From: Planctomycetaceae bacterium
Lineage (GTDB): Bacteria; Planctomycetota; Planctomycetia; Planctomycetales; Planctomycetaceae
Reading direction: 5' to 3'
DNA length: 64,000 bases
Assembly: GCA_021732845.1 (NCBI GenBank)
Contig: JAKFUF010000062.1
Coordinates: forward strand, 88,052 to 152,051
Shown here piece after piece: positions 1 to 8,081 of the stretch. Under the pieces are notes generated by a model. It saw only the letters and a program-made list of their open reading frames with translations, ran no database searches and was not told the origin of the DNA. The position numbers were made by a program, and so were the translations under genes. The first letter of the stretch is position 1. Every line of letters begins with the position of its first letter.

Positions 1-1
1 A

Positions 2-418
2 ATTCTGCTGGTCGAAGACAGCCTGGTCTCCGCCACCATCACGATTGGCGCGCTGAAGAAGGGGAAAATCGCCCACCGCCTCACGTGGCTTCCCGACGGC
101 GAAGAGGCACTGGAGTTCCTTTTCCAGAAGGGAAAGTTTGTCCGGGCTCCCCGGCCCGATCTCGTGCTCCTTGACCTTGGCCTCCCGAAATGCGACGGCC
201 GCGAAGTTCTGCGGCGGGTGCGCGGCGACGAGCAGCTCAAGAACGTCCCGATCGTGGTCGTGACCGCCTCGGACTCGGACGATGACATCGCCCAGGGCGA
301 AGAGCTGCAGGTCGAAGGCTACCTCATCAAGCCGGTCGACCTGCAAAAGTTCCTCGGCCTGGTCGAGCAACTGCGGCATCACTGGCATGCGGACATGATT
401 TTGCCGCAGGTGCAGTGA
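2..418 (+). CDS. CheY-like response regulator, 5' truncated
   Basis: The frame is open from base 2 to a TGA at 416-418, so the gene starts before the window. The visible 138 residues form a single receiver domain: the acidic start ILLVEDS, the phospho-acceptor Asp in LVLLDLGLPK (visible residue 58), the switch Thr in VVVTAS, and the invariant Lys in LIKPVD. No output domain follows, so it is a stand-alone receiver of the Rcp1 type, which usually relays phosphate or acts by protein contact. The cognate kinase is probably upstream, outside the window. Confidence 0.9.
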   Translation: MLLVEDSLVSATITIGALKKGKIAHRLTWLPDGEEALEFLFQKGKFVRAPRPDLVLLDLGLPKCDGREVLRRVRGDEQLKNVPIVVVTASDSDDDIAQGEELQVEGYLIKPVDLQKFLGLVEQLRHHWHADMILPQVQ

Positions 419-424
419 GTGGGG

Positions 425-514
425 AAATCCAAAATCCAAAATCCAAAATCCAAAATCCAAAATCCAAAATCCAAAATCCAAAATCCAAAATCCAAAATCC
501 AAAATCCAAAATCC
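425..514. repeat. Heptamer tandem repeat AAAATCC, about 12 copies
   Basis: A partial unit plus 12 perfect copies of the 7-mer AAAATCC follow the stop codon of the receiver gene by 7 bases. There is no interruption or sequence drift, which indicates recent expansion or active homogenisation. Reading frames crossing it only translate the repeat. Confidence 0.95.
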
Positions 515-515
515 A

Positions 516-564
516 AAATGACAAATGACAAATGACAAATGACAAATGACAAATGACAAATGAC
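516..564. repeat. Heptamer tandem repeat AAATGAC, 7 copies
   Basis: Seven perfect copies of AAATGAC directly abut the AAAATCC array, so two different heptamers with the same period are fused head to tail. The same unit recurs inverted (GTCATTT) at 4211-4252 and in about three copies at 30038-30058, so it is a dispersed repeat unit of this genome. Confidence 0.95.
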
Positions 565-643
565 AAATTGGTCGGTGGTGGGTGACGTTTGCGCGAGCGG
601 CCACCAGCGTACAAGTTGCCTTTGGTATCGCTGGACTGTTGGC

Positions 644-904
644 ATGTCGTCCATGATTCACTCCCTCGTTGATGCCTGCGAGTTGATCCTCAACGATCAG
701 GGAGAGCCCCAGACCTCCTTCTGGCTGGCATCGCAGATCATGGAGACCCGGCTTTGGAAATGCACTGAAGCGGGTGTCCGCCGCGCTCTCAATGCGGACA
801 TCAAGGCGTGTGGCGAGTCGTCGAGATTCGTGAGGATTGCGGCCGACACCTTCGCACTCCGGTCGTGGCTCGACGGATCACCTCCCGCAGAAATTTCACG
901 ATAA
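644..904 (+). CDS. Stand-alone HARE-HTH domain protein
   Basis: This 86-residue product matches the HARE-HTH fold (HB1, ASXL, restriction endonuclease helix-turn-helix). Helix 1 is HSLVDACELILNDQGEP, followed by FWLASQIMETRLW, then VRRALNADIKACGESSRFVRIAADTFAL, which fits the family pattern of a second helix, a basic recognition segment and a closing F-x-R-x-x-x-x-T-F-A-L strand. In most proteins this winged helix is fused to a nuclease, RNA polymerase delta or chromatin factor; here almost nothing else is present. The reading frame is open upstream into the heptamer array, so I place the start at the ATG at 644 (an ATG at 653 is also possible). The function is inferred only as DNA binding. 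Confidence 0.6.
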   Translation: MSSMIHSLVDACELILNDQGEPQTSFWLASQIMETRLWKCTEAGVRRALNADIKACGESSRFVRIAADTFALRSWLDGSPPAEISR

Positions 905-1138
905 GCCACGCTAAGCCACCCCACAGCCCGGCTGATCCGCAGATTGAGTTCACCAAATGCCGCCATGCTGCATTTCGCATCTGGGGCTGCGATTCACACC
1001 TCCCGCAATTGAAGAACGATAATCTCTGACAGAATTATGGAATTACCTGTTGACATCTTTGATTTTCACACATACAACTATTTGTGTACTCACGTACAAT
1101 TTTTATCCAAGAGGCGTTTTTTTTCCACGGAGGCCATC

Positions 1139-1660
1139 ATGGACCCTGCAGTTTTTAAAATCGCCGACGCCCGCATGGACGAGATCGCCGAACATTTGGA
1201 TTCCGCCCTGCAATCCGATCAGTTTGCCAAAGTGCGGCAGATGTTGAGGGATTTGACCGTCGAGTTACGTCCGCGCTACAGCGCCGAATTGTCCGTGGTC
1301 GTCATGATTGAGGATCAAGTCCGGGAGAGTTCGGTTCCACTGCTCCAGACCGGCTTTTCAACCACCGACGAGGGAGCCCTGTACCGCACCTGGGACGACC
1401 AGTCAGCACAGCGCTACGTCGTCGAGGGCCACATCCAGGTCGTCCCTGCAAGCCACTGTCCGAAGTGCTGGGGGGCCTGGGGGTCCAAGTTCGAGAATCG
1501 GACCTGTGAAACATGCGGCCTGAAGCTTGGAAAGGACTGCATGATCCTGCTCGATACAGACCTGTGCCCGAATTGTGAAAAAGGGACCGTGTCGATGGCC
1601 GCGCCAGCCTGCGACAAATGCGGATACAAGATTGACACAAGCGTCGTGGCGTGGGGTTAG
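1139..1660 (+). CDS. Double zinc-ribbon protein
   Basis: This 173-residue protein has an alpha-helical N-terminal half (residues 1-100) and a cysteine-rich C-terminal half. Four CxxC-type pairs are visible: C107/C110, C123/C126, C143/C146 and C158/C161, the arrangement of two zinc ribbons. The start at ATG 1139 is supported by a CGGAGG ribosome site at 1128-1133; the in-frame extension upstream is AT-rich and not protein-like. I do not recognise a specific family. A role in nucleic-acid or protein binding is inference. Confidence 0.75.
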   Translation: MDPAVFKIADARMDEIAEHLDSALQSDQFAKVRQMLRDLTVELRPRYSAELSVVVMIEDQVRESSVPLLQTGFSTTDEGALYRTWDDQSAQRYVVEGHIQVVPASHCPKCWGAWGSKFENRTCETCGLKLGKDCMILLDTDLCPNCEKGTVSMAAPACDKCGYKIDTSVVAWG

Positions 1661-1720
1661 GAGTTCCCGGCAAATCGTGGCCGAACACCCGGACCGACAG
1701 GCAACCCGAGGACCATCAGC

Positions 1721-1828
1721 GTGCGTTTCCCCGATTCACAGATCAAGGCCGCGATTCTCCACCCGGAGTTGAACATCAGGGATATGGCGCTTAAATACTT
1801 CGCGGACAAAGGACCGGAGAAAGAATAA
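1721..1828 (+). pseudogene. Truncated N-terminus of a conserved planctomycete hypothetical gene
   Basis: A GTG at 1721 opens 35 codons reading FPDSQIKAAILHPELNIRD and then MALKYFADK, a start I recognise from a widespread planctomycete hypothetical family in which the text normally continues past YFAD into a long protein. Here coding sense stops at about 1810, exactly where the repeat element beginning GGACCGGAGAAAGAATAA enters; that repeat supplies the in-frame TAA at 1826-1828. I see no continuation on the far side of the element. Confidence 0.55.
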
Positions 1829-2146
1829 AGCACGCTTCAAGATGCTAACTGAAGGCCGGTCTTAGGCAACGAGAAGGGGGGACCACGAATTTTCACGAAT
1901 AAGACGAATGTCACGAATAACAACGCGCAGGATTCCATCACCCGCGAAGCCATGCCGGTTGATCATTCGTGATATTCGTGAAAATTCGTGGTTAATTTAT
2001 GACCGTACGATTCCCGCACCGTTTTGCCAGCCTTGTCGACTTCACCACCAACTTCATTCGCTGTCCTTGATGGCGTTCGCTGCTGGATAGGGAGGCAAAT
2101 GTCACAGTTATTTTTGCTGCGACCCTAAGGACCGGAGAAAGAATAA
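1811..2146 (+). repeat. Dispersed ~330-bp intergenic element, copy A
   Basis: Copy A starts and ends with the 18-mer GGACCGGAGAAAGAATAA (1811-1828 and 2129-2146). Inside it a perfect 18-bp inverted repeat, CCACGAATTTTCACGAAT at 1883-1900 and its complement at 1974-1991, encloses a 73-base loop. Copy B at 6636-6963 is the same element in the opposite orientation with roughly 85-90% identity by eye. Shorter relatives are at 33041-33212 and 12579-12646. No reading frame is conserved between copies, so it is either a non-autonomous mobile element or a structured RNA/DNA repeat. Confidence 0.85.
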
Positions 2147-2286
2147 CTGTCGCATTCTTAGAACGAATGATGATGCGATCCTTAGGACCTGTCCAAGAAC
2201 TATTCCGCTGCTGGTTGGCCTGCCACACGCGACCAGTCGGGGTTTTGGACTCAAAACATGGTGTAGTTTTTGGACGCGTCCTTAGT

Positions 2287-2319
2287 TAGCGTCCGGTTTC
2301 GGCCTCAAACCGGACGCTA
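2287..2319 (-). terminator. Perfect 13-bp hairpin downstream of the 2349-3986 gene
   Basis: TAGCGTCCGGTTT at 2287-2299 and its exact complement at 2307-2319 flank a 7-base loop. It lies 30 bases beyond the stop of the minus-strand gene. There is no U-run after it in that direction, so it may stabilise a 3' end rather than act as a classical intrinsic terminator. A near-direct repeat (ATGATGATGCGATCC) brackets the area at about 2167 and 2319. Confidence 0.5.
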
Positions 2320-2348
2320 TGATGATGCGATCCCTAAGCAAAGGCATC

Positions 2349-3986
2349 CTACTTGTCTTCACTCAAGAATCTGGCAATCACGTTCGCCGTGATGCGTGAG
2401 ACCGCGTCGTCGACGAGGATGCTCGGCACATACGTGATCGACCCCACCGAAAACACCGCGCCGTGGCTCGCGGTTTCGTAATACGCGATCTCTGCTCCGC
2501 CATCGTCCTGGTTGATCCCCTTGGCCAGCAAGAGCGTGCCCTTGGGAGAATGCGGGCTGATCTTGTCGGTCTCGTGACCGGAGGCACCGCCGTTGATCCG
2601 CTCCTGCAGCGAGGCTTCACCAAACAGATCGCCGTTCTTGAGTCCCGTTCCGGCAAAGACCCAGTGGTCGGCCTTGACCACTTTGTATGGCGCGGCCGTC
2701 ATGATGCCGGACTCGGTGCAGACGACCCCCAATAGGTTCGCCTCGGACTCAAGCGTGCGGTGCATCCGGCTTTCGCAGTATTCGGCTGGATTTTTGGGGT
2801 TGGGCATCCCCAGCGCGCCGCCGGTGCTGGGCTGCAGGAAGGATTTGAACCGCACCCGGTCTTCGCTCAGAAATTCGACCTCGCAGTTCAGGCCGTTGCC
2901 GCCCAGATACATCAGCTTCCCGCCGCGGTTGTGCACCCAGTCCTTGACTTTTTGGTACATCTGGCGCGACCAGTACTCCGGATGCACGCTTATGACCAGG
3001 ATCTTGTAGGCATCGAGGTCCAGGTCACCGTTGTGCAACTGCCATTCCGAATAATAGTCGTACGCAAAGCCTTCACGTTCCATCCAGCCCAGCAGCCGCC
3101 ACTCGGCCGGCGCGAGGGCGCTTTGCAGGCGGCCCACGATCGGGTCAGTTACTTCCTCGTGCTCGCCGAGTGTGTTGCCGGGTTCGGGGCGCTCGAAGGA
3201 GAGCGGCAGGTATTCGTCATCTTGAAAACCCCAGACGTTGAACGAGCCCGGCTTGGTGTAGCGGTCGAGATCCTGCCGGGCATTGACGATCGGCACGTCT
3301 GGCAACTGGCTGGCGTTGATGTAGTTGCCGCGACCGCCAAAGTTGTTATAGGCGAGCCACGTGTTGGTGGAGGCCAGGATGGCGATCGGTGCCGTCGGCT
3401 GGGCCGGCGCCACGACCCACGGGAAGGCGAAGAATTCGCCCGACTTCTCGCCCTTGGCATGCAGATAATACAGCCCAGAGCGCTCCGGGCCGGTGACGAA
3501 CTGCGTGTGGTGCGCGCTGCCGTAGCCCTGCTTGTTCCAGTTCACGCCGGTCTGCGTATAGTCTCCGTCGGGGGTGATCTGCATGACCGCCCGCGGGCCG
3601 TGCTCGTCGAACCAACCCAGCAGCTTGATCTGCTCCCGCTTATATCCGTAGCGCCATAGGCTGAGCCGGTAGGCTTCGGGCGCGTGCACGCGAAACTCCG
3701 AACGCCCGCCTGATTTGACGCTCCGCGGCCACACATAGCCCAGCACGCAATCCGACAGCAGGCGGAACTGGTGGGGTTGAGCCACGGGCAGAGTAAGGCG
3801 GACCGACTTGGAGCCGAACCCATCCTTGACGAGGGTCACGAGATAGTTGCCGGGCGGAACATCGGCGCTCACCCCGCCCCGTGGCGTGGAACGCACGACC
3901 GCCTCGGTGTGGCCGTCGCGTTGGAACTCCAGCAGCACATCCGCGATGGCCACAAACCGTTCGTCACTCACGTAGCCGATGAACAT
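2349..3986 (-). CDS. N,N-dimethylformamidase beta-subunit-like protein
   Basis: The 545-residue product has the layout of the dimethylformamidase large-subunit family: an N-terminal beta-rich domain (FRLLSDCVLGYVWPRSV, HAPEAYRLSLWRYG), then a glutamine-amidotransferase-like Rossmann domain with TNTWLAYNNFGGR, an ISVHPEYWS segment (family form GHDEYWS) and MYLGGNG. In true enzymes this subunit carries an iron site and hydrolyses N,N-dimethylformamide; I infer only a related amide hydrolase. Start ATG 3986 (MFIGYVSDERF) is chosen because the upstream extension translates an intergenic repeat. It sits with an amidohydrolase and an acetamidase on the same strand. Confidence 0.75.
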   Translation of the reverse strand: MFIGYVSDERFVAIADVLLEFQRDGHTEAVVRSTPRGGVSADVPPGNYLVTLVKDGFGSKSVRLTLPVAQPHQFRLLSDCVLGYVWPRSVKSGGRSEFRVHAPEAYRLSLWRYGYKREQIKLLGWFDEHGPRAVMQITPDGDYTQTGVNWNKQGYGSAHHTQFVTGPERSGLYYLHAKGEKSGEFFAFPWVVAPAQPTAPIAILASTNTWLAYNNFGGRGNYINASQLPDVPIVNARQDLDRYTKPGSFNVWGFQDDEYLPLSFERPEPGNTLGEHEEVTDPIVGRLQSALAPAEWRLLGWMEREGFAYDYYSEWQLHNGDLDLDAYKILVISVHPEYWSRQMYQKVKDWVHNRGGKLMYLGGNGLNCEVEFLSEDRVRFKSFLQPSTGGALGMPNPKNPAEYCESRMHRTLESEANLLGVVCTESGIMTAAPYKVVKADHWVFAGTGLKNGDLFGEASLQERINGGASGHETDKISPHSPKGTLLLAKGINQDDGGAEIAYYETASHGAVFSVGSITYVPSILVDDAVSRITANVIARFLSEDK

Positions 3987-4210
3987 AGGGGATTTTCGAT
4001 TTTTGATTGATGATTTTCGATTGTGGTGGGAGCGGTCGTCGGACTGCTCCACCACGCGTACTTGGGACCGTGCGGTTGATGTTTTCAACCACGAATAACG
4101 CGAATCTCACGAATATTGTTGTGGTTGCTATGCGCCGATGGTTTCGCTTGCCGCGCGTTGTTCACAGGATTCGAAGTGCTAGGAATTGACGAGCAGACTT
4201 TGACGACCTC

Positions 4211-4252
4211 GTCATTTGTCATTTGTCATTTGTCATTTGTCATTTGTCATTT
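4211..4252. repeat. Heptamer repeat GTCATTT, 6 copies, overlapping a stop codon
   Basis: Six perfect units of GTCATTT (complement of AAATGAC at 516-564). The last unit includes the TGA stop (4247-4249, minus strand) of the Kelch gene, so the repeat provides the 3' end of that coding region. The rest of the gap 3987-4210 holds short imperfect repeats of ATTTTCGAT and a partial ACGAAT-rich piece at 4088-4115 resembling the inverted-repeat arm of the 1811-2146 element. Confidence 0.9.
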
Positions 4253-5335
4253 CGCCTTCCGCTTCAACTTCCACACGTCACTCTGCATATTATTCCCGGC
4301 GACCATCCACAGCGCGTCGTTATGCACAAACACGCTCGCGGCATGACGCGGCCTCCAGGGTGTCTTCGGCAGTTCCTGCCAGTTGACACCGTCGGCCGAA
4401 TGCCAGACATCGTTGCGGTTGCCGCCATCCTTGTGGTAACCCTCCATCACCCACAGGCGACCGTCCCAGACGCCCACATCGTGATACTGCCGCGGGTGCC
4501 ACGGCGCGGCGGCCGTGTGTTCGGTCCAGTGGATGCCGTCGGCGGAACTCCACACGTCGTTATGAAACTTGCGGCTGGGGGTGGTGGGGGTGTCGTAGGT
4601 GCCGCCGCCCAAAATCCAGATCCGGCCGTTCATGACGGCACTCCCGCCGATCATGCCACGGGCTGACCAGAGCGGCTTTTCCGGAACAACTTGTTTCCAC
4701 TCGCGGCCGTCGGTGGTGGTCCACATATCGTTGTAAAAGATCTCGGGCGACTTCGCGAAGGCCGGCATCGACTGGCCGCCGATCACCCAGATCTTGTCGT
4801 CGTGGACGACGGTGTAGTGCAGTACGCGATCCTTCCAGGGCAATTCGGCATCGCGGTTCACATAGGTCCAGGATTTGCCATCGGCCGAGTTCCAAACATC
4901 GTTTTGGTAGTGCCGCTGATTGCAGTCGCCGCCCACGATCCACATTTTGTCTTTGTAGACGACATACCCCGCCGTGTGCCGGCCCTCCCAGTCCGCCGCG
5001 GCGTCAAACGACCGGTCTTTGAAGGAGTTCGGTTTGACGAGCGTCCACTGGGCACCGTTGGCCGTCGACCAGACTTCGTTGTTGCAGATGAGCGGGAAGA
5101 ATGCACGCTCGCTCGCGGCGGGGTTCCAGCCACCGATGAGCCACATCTTCCCTTGGAAACTCAGGGCACCGGCACCGTCCCGCGGCGCGAATTCGGCCTT
5201 GAGCGTAACCTGCTCCCATTCGTACTCAGGCTCTGCCGCAGCAGCAATTCCAGTGGTGCAAATCGCAACCACCGCGGCGAAGAGTGCCCGACGAAGACCT
5301 GAAACCTGCGATGCTCGACAGATGAGTGGATACAT
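4247..5335 (-). CDS. Exported Kelch-repeat (beta-propeller) protein
   Basis: After an N-terminal hydrophobic signal segment (LRRALFAAVVAICTTGIAAAA) six propeller blades are recognisable by their strand signatures MWLIGGWN, MWIVGGDC, IWVIGGQS, IWILGGGT, LWVMEGYH and LWMVAGNN, each with a matching W-x-x-x-D-G-x-x-W partner such as NDVWNSADGKSW. That gives a single six-bladed Kelch propeller in a 362-residue secreted or periplasmic protein. Start ATG 5335 places the signal peptide near the N-terminus. The ligand is unknown. The stop codon lies within a heptamer repeat. Confidence 0.85.
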   Translation of the reverse strand: MYPLICRASQVSGLRRALFAAVVAICTTGIAAAAEPEYEWEQVTLKAEFAPRDGAGALSFQGKMWLIGGWNPAASERAFFPLICNNEVWSTANGAQWTLVKPNSFKDRSFDAAADWEGRHTAGYVVYKDKMWIVGGDCNQRHYQNDVWNSADGKSWTYVNRDAELPWKDRVLHYTVVHDDKIWVIGGQSMPAFAKSPEIFYNDMWTTTDGREWKQVVPEKPLWSARGMIGGSAVMNGRIWILGGGTYDTPTTPSRKFHNDVWSSADGIHWTEHTAAAPWHPRQYHDVGVWDGRLWVMEGYHKDGGNRNDVWHSADGVNWQELPKTPWRPRHAASVFVHNDALWMVAGNNMQSDVWKLKRKAK

Positions 5336-5346
5336 AAAATAAGTTC

Positions 5347-5486
5347 TGAACAGAAGGAAACGAAGGTAACGCAGATTGGCCAACTCAGTCTTGGGAATCG
5401 ATTAAGCGTTCGAACTTTTGGATGCACGTCATACTGTCCTGCCGCGGCGGGTCCAGAGCTTCGTTTCCTTCGCTATCTTCTGTTCA
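5347..5486. repeat. Inverted pair of the GAACAGAAG repeat
   Basis: TGAACAGAAGGAAACGAAGG begins at 5347 and a relative in the opposite orientation (CTTCTGTTCA at its end) lies at 5462-5486. A third copy, TGAACAGAAGCAAACGCAGG, starts at 23552. All three are in gene-free DNA. The rest of 5375-5582 shows nothing else. Confidence 0.65.
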
Positions 5487-5582
5487 AGGTGTTTCCAGTT
5501 GACCGAGAGCTTGCCGCCAGCTTGTTTCTAATGGCCGCGACTTCCGTCGCTCGTGGTGTGTTGCGTTTCGCGGCACAACACA

Positions 5583-6479
5583 CTACGCGTATTCCGGCAG
5601 GAACCGTTTCCAGTTTTCATAGATGATGTTGTGGATGATGTCATCGGAGATCCGCGGGAACTTGGTTCCTTCCAGGATGTCGTTCACCTTCCACTGTCCG
5701 GCGATGACCTGTGGCAGCGTGGCGGACGGAAAATCCGATCCGAGGATCAGCTTGTGTTCCACGCCGTACTCAACCGCGCTCATCAGCGCATGGTAGTGCC
5801 GCAGCGGGCGGTAGTGGAGTGCCGAGACATTTGCATAGAGGTTGGGGTGCTTGCGGATCAGGACGATGCAGTCGTCCTCCCAGGGATGCCCCATGTGGGC
5901 GATGACAATCCGCAGGTTGGGGCAGGCGATGGCGATGTCCTCAAGCTGCACCGGATTGGCATATTTGAGCGGTCCGGGCCGCACGAACGAGGTGCCCTGA
6001 TGAATGTTCACCGGGATGCCAAGCTGCTCCGCCTTCTTGAACAGCGGCAAATGTTTCGGGTCCTGTGGATTCCAATTCTGATAAATCGGGGAACACTTCA
6101 GCCCGCGCAAACCGAGCGTGTTGACGTAGTACACGAGCTGGTCGACGCAGTCGGCATCGTTGGGGTCCACCGAACACCAGCCGATGAACTTCTCGGAATG
6201 TTGTTTGACAAAGCCAGCGATCAGCTCCTGGTCGGCATTGATGCCGCAGAACGGAGCCTTGATGCCAAACACGATCACCTTGTCGGCGTCCTTGGTCGCC
6301 TCCAGCAACTGCTCGGGGCGCGAGTCAAACGCGTTCTGCTGCTTGGTGCCGGCCCCCGCGAAATAGACATCTGGCGAGAGCTTCATCTTGGCCCGCTTCG
6401 CCTCCCAGGCGAATTCCACAAACTCGTCCGAGTAATGATCGGGATACCACATCAGGTTGGTATGCGTGTCGAACAGCAT
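5583..6479 (-). CDS. Amidohydrolase family 2 (TIM-barrel metal hydrolase)
   Basis: The 298-residue protein has the family marks: N-terminal FDTHTN, a core LGLRGLKCSPIY strand, NIHQGTSF, VIAHMGHPWEDD and the C-terminal LILGSDFPSATLP with the catalytic Asp. The usual N-terminal HxH metal pair reads HxN here (DTHTN), so one metal ligand is changed or supplied otherwise. Members hydrolyse or decarboxylate varied organic substrates; the actual substrate is not predictable. It is on the same strand as the dimethylformamidase-like and acetamidase genes, separated from the latter by repeat copy B. Confidence 0.8.
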   Translation of the reverse strand: MLFDTHTNLMWYPDHYSDEFVEFAWEAKRAKMKLSPDVYFAGAGTKQQNAFDSRPEQLLEATKDADKVIVFGIKAPFCGINADQELIAGFVKQHSEKFIGWCSVDPNDADCVDQLVYYVNTLGLRGLKCSPIYQNWNPQDPKHLPLFKKAEQLGIPVNIHQGTSFVRPGPLKYANPVQLEDIAIACPNLRIVIAHMGHPWEDDCIVLIRKHPNLYANVSALHYRPLRHYHALMSAVEYGVEHKLILGSDFPSATLPQVIAGQWKVNDILEGTKFPRISDDIIHNIIYENWKRFLPEYA

Positions 6480-6635
6480 CAAACGCCTTTCATGTGTCTT
6501 TCACACACCGCGAATCCAGTTTGACGAGTGGCGGGGCTTGAGCCACAACTCTGCAGTTTAGGTCGACGGATGAAACACAAACGACACACGGACTTGTTCG
6601 AACCCATGGCAGTCTCTGTCCGGCGATTCGTCTTT

Positions 6636-6963
6636 TAAGGATCGCAGCAACAATCACTGTGACAATTGTCTCCCTATCCAGCAGCGAATGCCATCCGGGA
6701 CTGCGAATGAATTTGTTGGTGAAGTCGACAGGCCTGCAACACCGTGCGGAAGTCGTACGGTCTTAAATTAACCACGAATTGTCACGAATCTTACGAATTT
6801 AACGAATCATCAACCGGCATGGCTTCGCGGGTGATGGAATCCTGCTCGTTGCCATTCGTGACATTCGTCTTATTCGCGAAAATTCGTGGCCCCCCCTTTC
6901 TCGTTGCCTAAGACCGGCCTTCGGTCAGCATCTTGAAGCGTGCTTTATTCTTTGACCGGCCCT
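6636..6963 (-). repeat. Dispersed ~330-bp intergenic element, copy B (inverted)
   Basis: Read on the minus strand this matches copy A nearly end to end, including the GACCGG(T/A)..AAAGAATAAAGCACGC start, the ACGAAT-rich inverted-repeat core (arms near 6772-6789 and 6871-6888) and the GGCGTTCGCTGCTGGATAGG-like tail. It lacks the second terminal 18-mer seen in copy A. It fills most of the 546-base gap between the amidohydrolase and acetamidase genes. Confidence 0.85.
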
Positions 6964-7028
6964 AAATGCCGTGTTTCATCCGTGTTCAATCCGTGGCTAT
7001 TTCACCCTTGGAATCCGACCGCCGTGGC

Positions 7029-7919
7029 CTACCACCCCGCCGTCACATACTTCTTCTCCACCTTCGCCGCCACCGTCCCGTTCGTATAGTAACCCAGAGA
7101 AATCTGGCCCACTTGAGTCAACAGGTCATAAGCCTTCCAGCGGTCCCATTTGTAGTCGGCTTCCATCCACAGAATCAGCTTGGAATAGGCTTCCGCAATC
7201 GCCCGTTCAAAGCTGTTCTGCGTGCTGACTGTCATCAGCCAGTCGGCGGTCTCCAGACGGACGCCGGCGTATCCAGGCTTGGGAATTCTGTTGACTGTTA
7301 TGGTCGTCTGCGCCGCCATTTCCAGAGCCGTGGCCGACAGTTCTCCATGTCCCTGGGACGCGTGCGCGTCACCCAGATAGAGGTAGCCACCGGGGACAAA
7401 CACCGGCAGGTACACGGTGCAGCCTGGACCCACTTCAACCAGATCCATGTTGCCGCCATGTGGACCGGCGGGGAACGTCGTCGGCACGCCCCAGTCGGGC
7501 GCGGTGCCGATGCAGCCGAGCATTGGCTGATAAGGGATGGAGATGTTCTCGCTGAACTGGATTTGTCCGTCGTGAATCGGGCAGACATGCGCCCCATGCG
7601 GCACATCCGCACCGAGCCACTCGGTCAACTGTCGCGGAGCACCAGTGTAAGTCGCACACTGGCCATCGCGTGGCTCAATCGACTCGATGGTCACCGCCAG
7701 CACGTCGCCGGGGGCGGCATCCTCGACATGGATCGGTCCCGCGACGGGGTTGCTGAAGGGCATTTTCGACTTGTCGCGCCGGTCGCCGGGCGTCCGAATC
7801 TGGCCCGACAAGGCATCTTCCGATTCCACCCGCAGTCTGGCACCAGATTTGACCCTGGCCCGTGGCTCAAGGTGCCGGCTGAACTCGTAAACGAGCGGAA
7901 GCGCCAAGACCTGTTGCAT
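7029..7919 (-). CDS. Acetamidase/formamidase
   Basis: The 296-residue product matches the FmdA/AmdA family: NPVAGPIHVEDAAPGDVLAVTIE, HGAHVCPIHDGQIQF, MLGCIGTAPDWG, GPHGGNMDL and GCTVYLPVFVPGGYLYLGDAHASQGHGELS are the characteristic metal- and amide-binding blocks in their normal order. Family members release ammonia from formamide or short amides in the cytoplasm. I place the start at ATG 7919 because an AAGGGGGGA ribosome site lies just upstream; an in-frame ATG at 7937 is the alternative. Together with the dimethylformamidase-like gene it suggests amide or formamide use. Confidence 0.88.
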   Translation of the reverse strand: MQQVLALPLVYEFSRHLEPRARVKSGARLRVESEDALSGQIRTPGDRRDKSKMPFSNPVAGPIHVEDAAPGDVLAVTIESIEPRDGQCATYTGAPRQLTEWLGADVPHGAHVCPIHDGQIQFSENISIPYQPMLGCIGTAPDWGVPTTFPAGPHGGNMDLVEVGPGCTVYLPVFVPGGYLYLGDAHASQGHGELSATALEMAAQTTITVNRIPKPGYAGVRLETADWLMTVSTQNSFERAIAEAYSKLILWMEADYKWDRWKAYDLLTQVGQISLGYYTNGTVAAKVEKKYVTAGW

Positions 7920-8081
7920 GCCGTCCCCCCTTGCCATTTCAGGATCGCCCGGGAAGCTGCGGACAGCCTCCTTCAGCCTTGACGGACAGCGCTGCCAGAC
8001 CGGGCGAAGTTACAGTATTGATCCGGTTCCGTGCCGTCAAGCGGCGCGGCGGGGAGGACTTGCCGGATGACATTCAAACAA

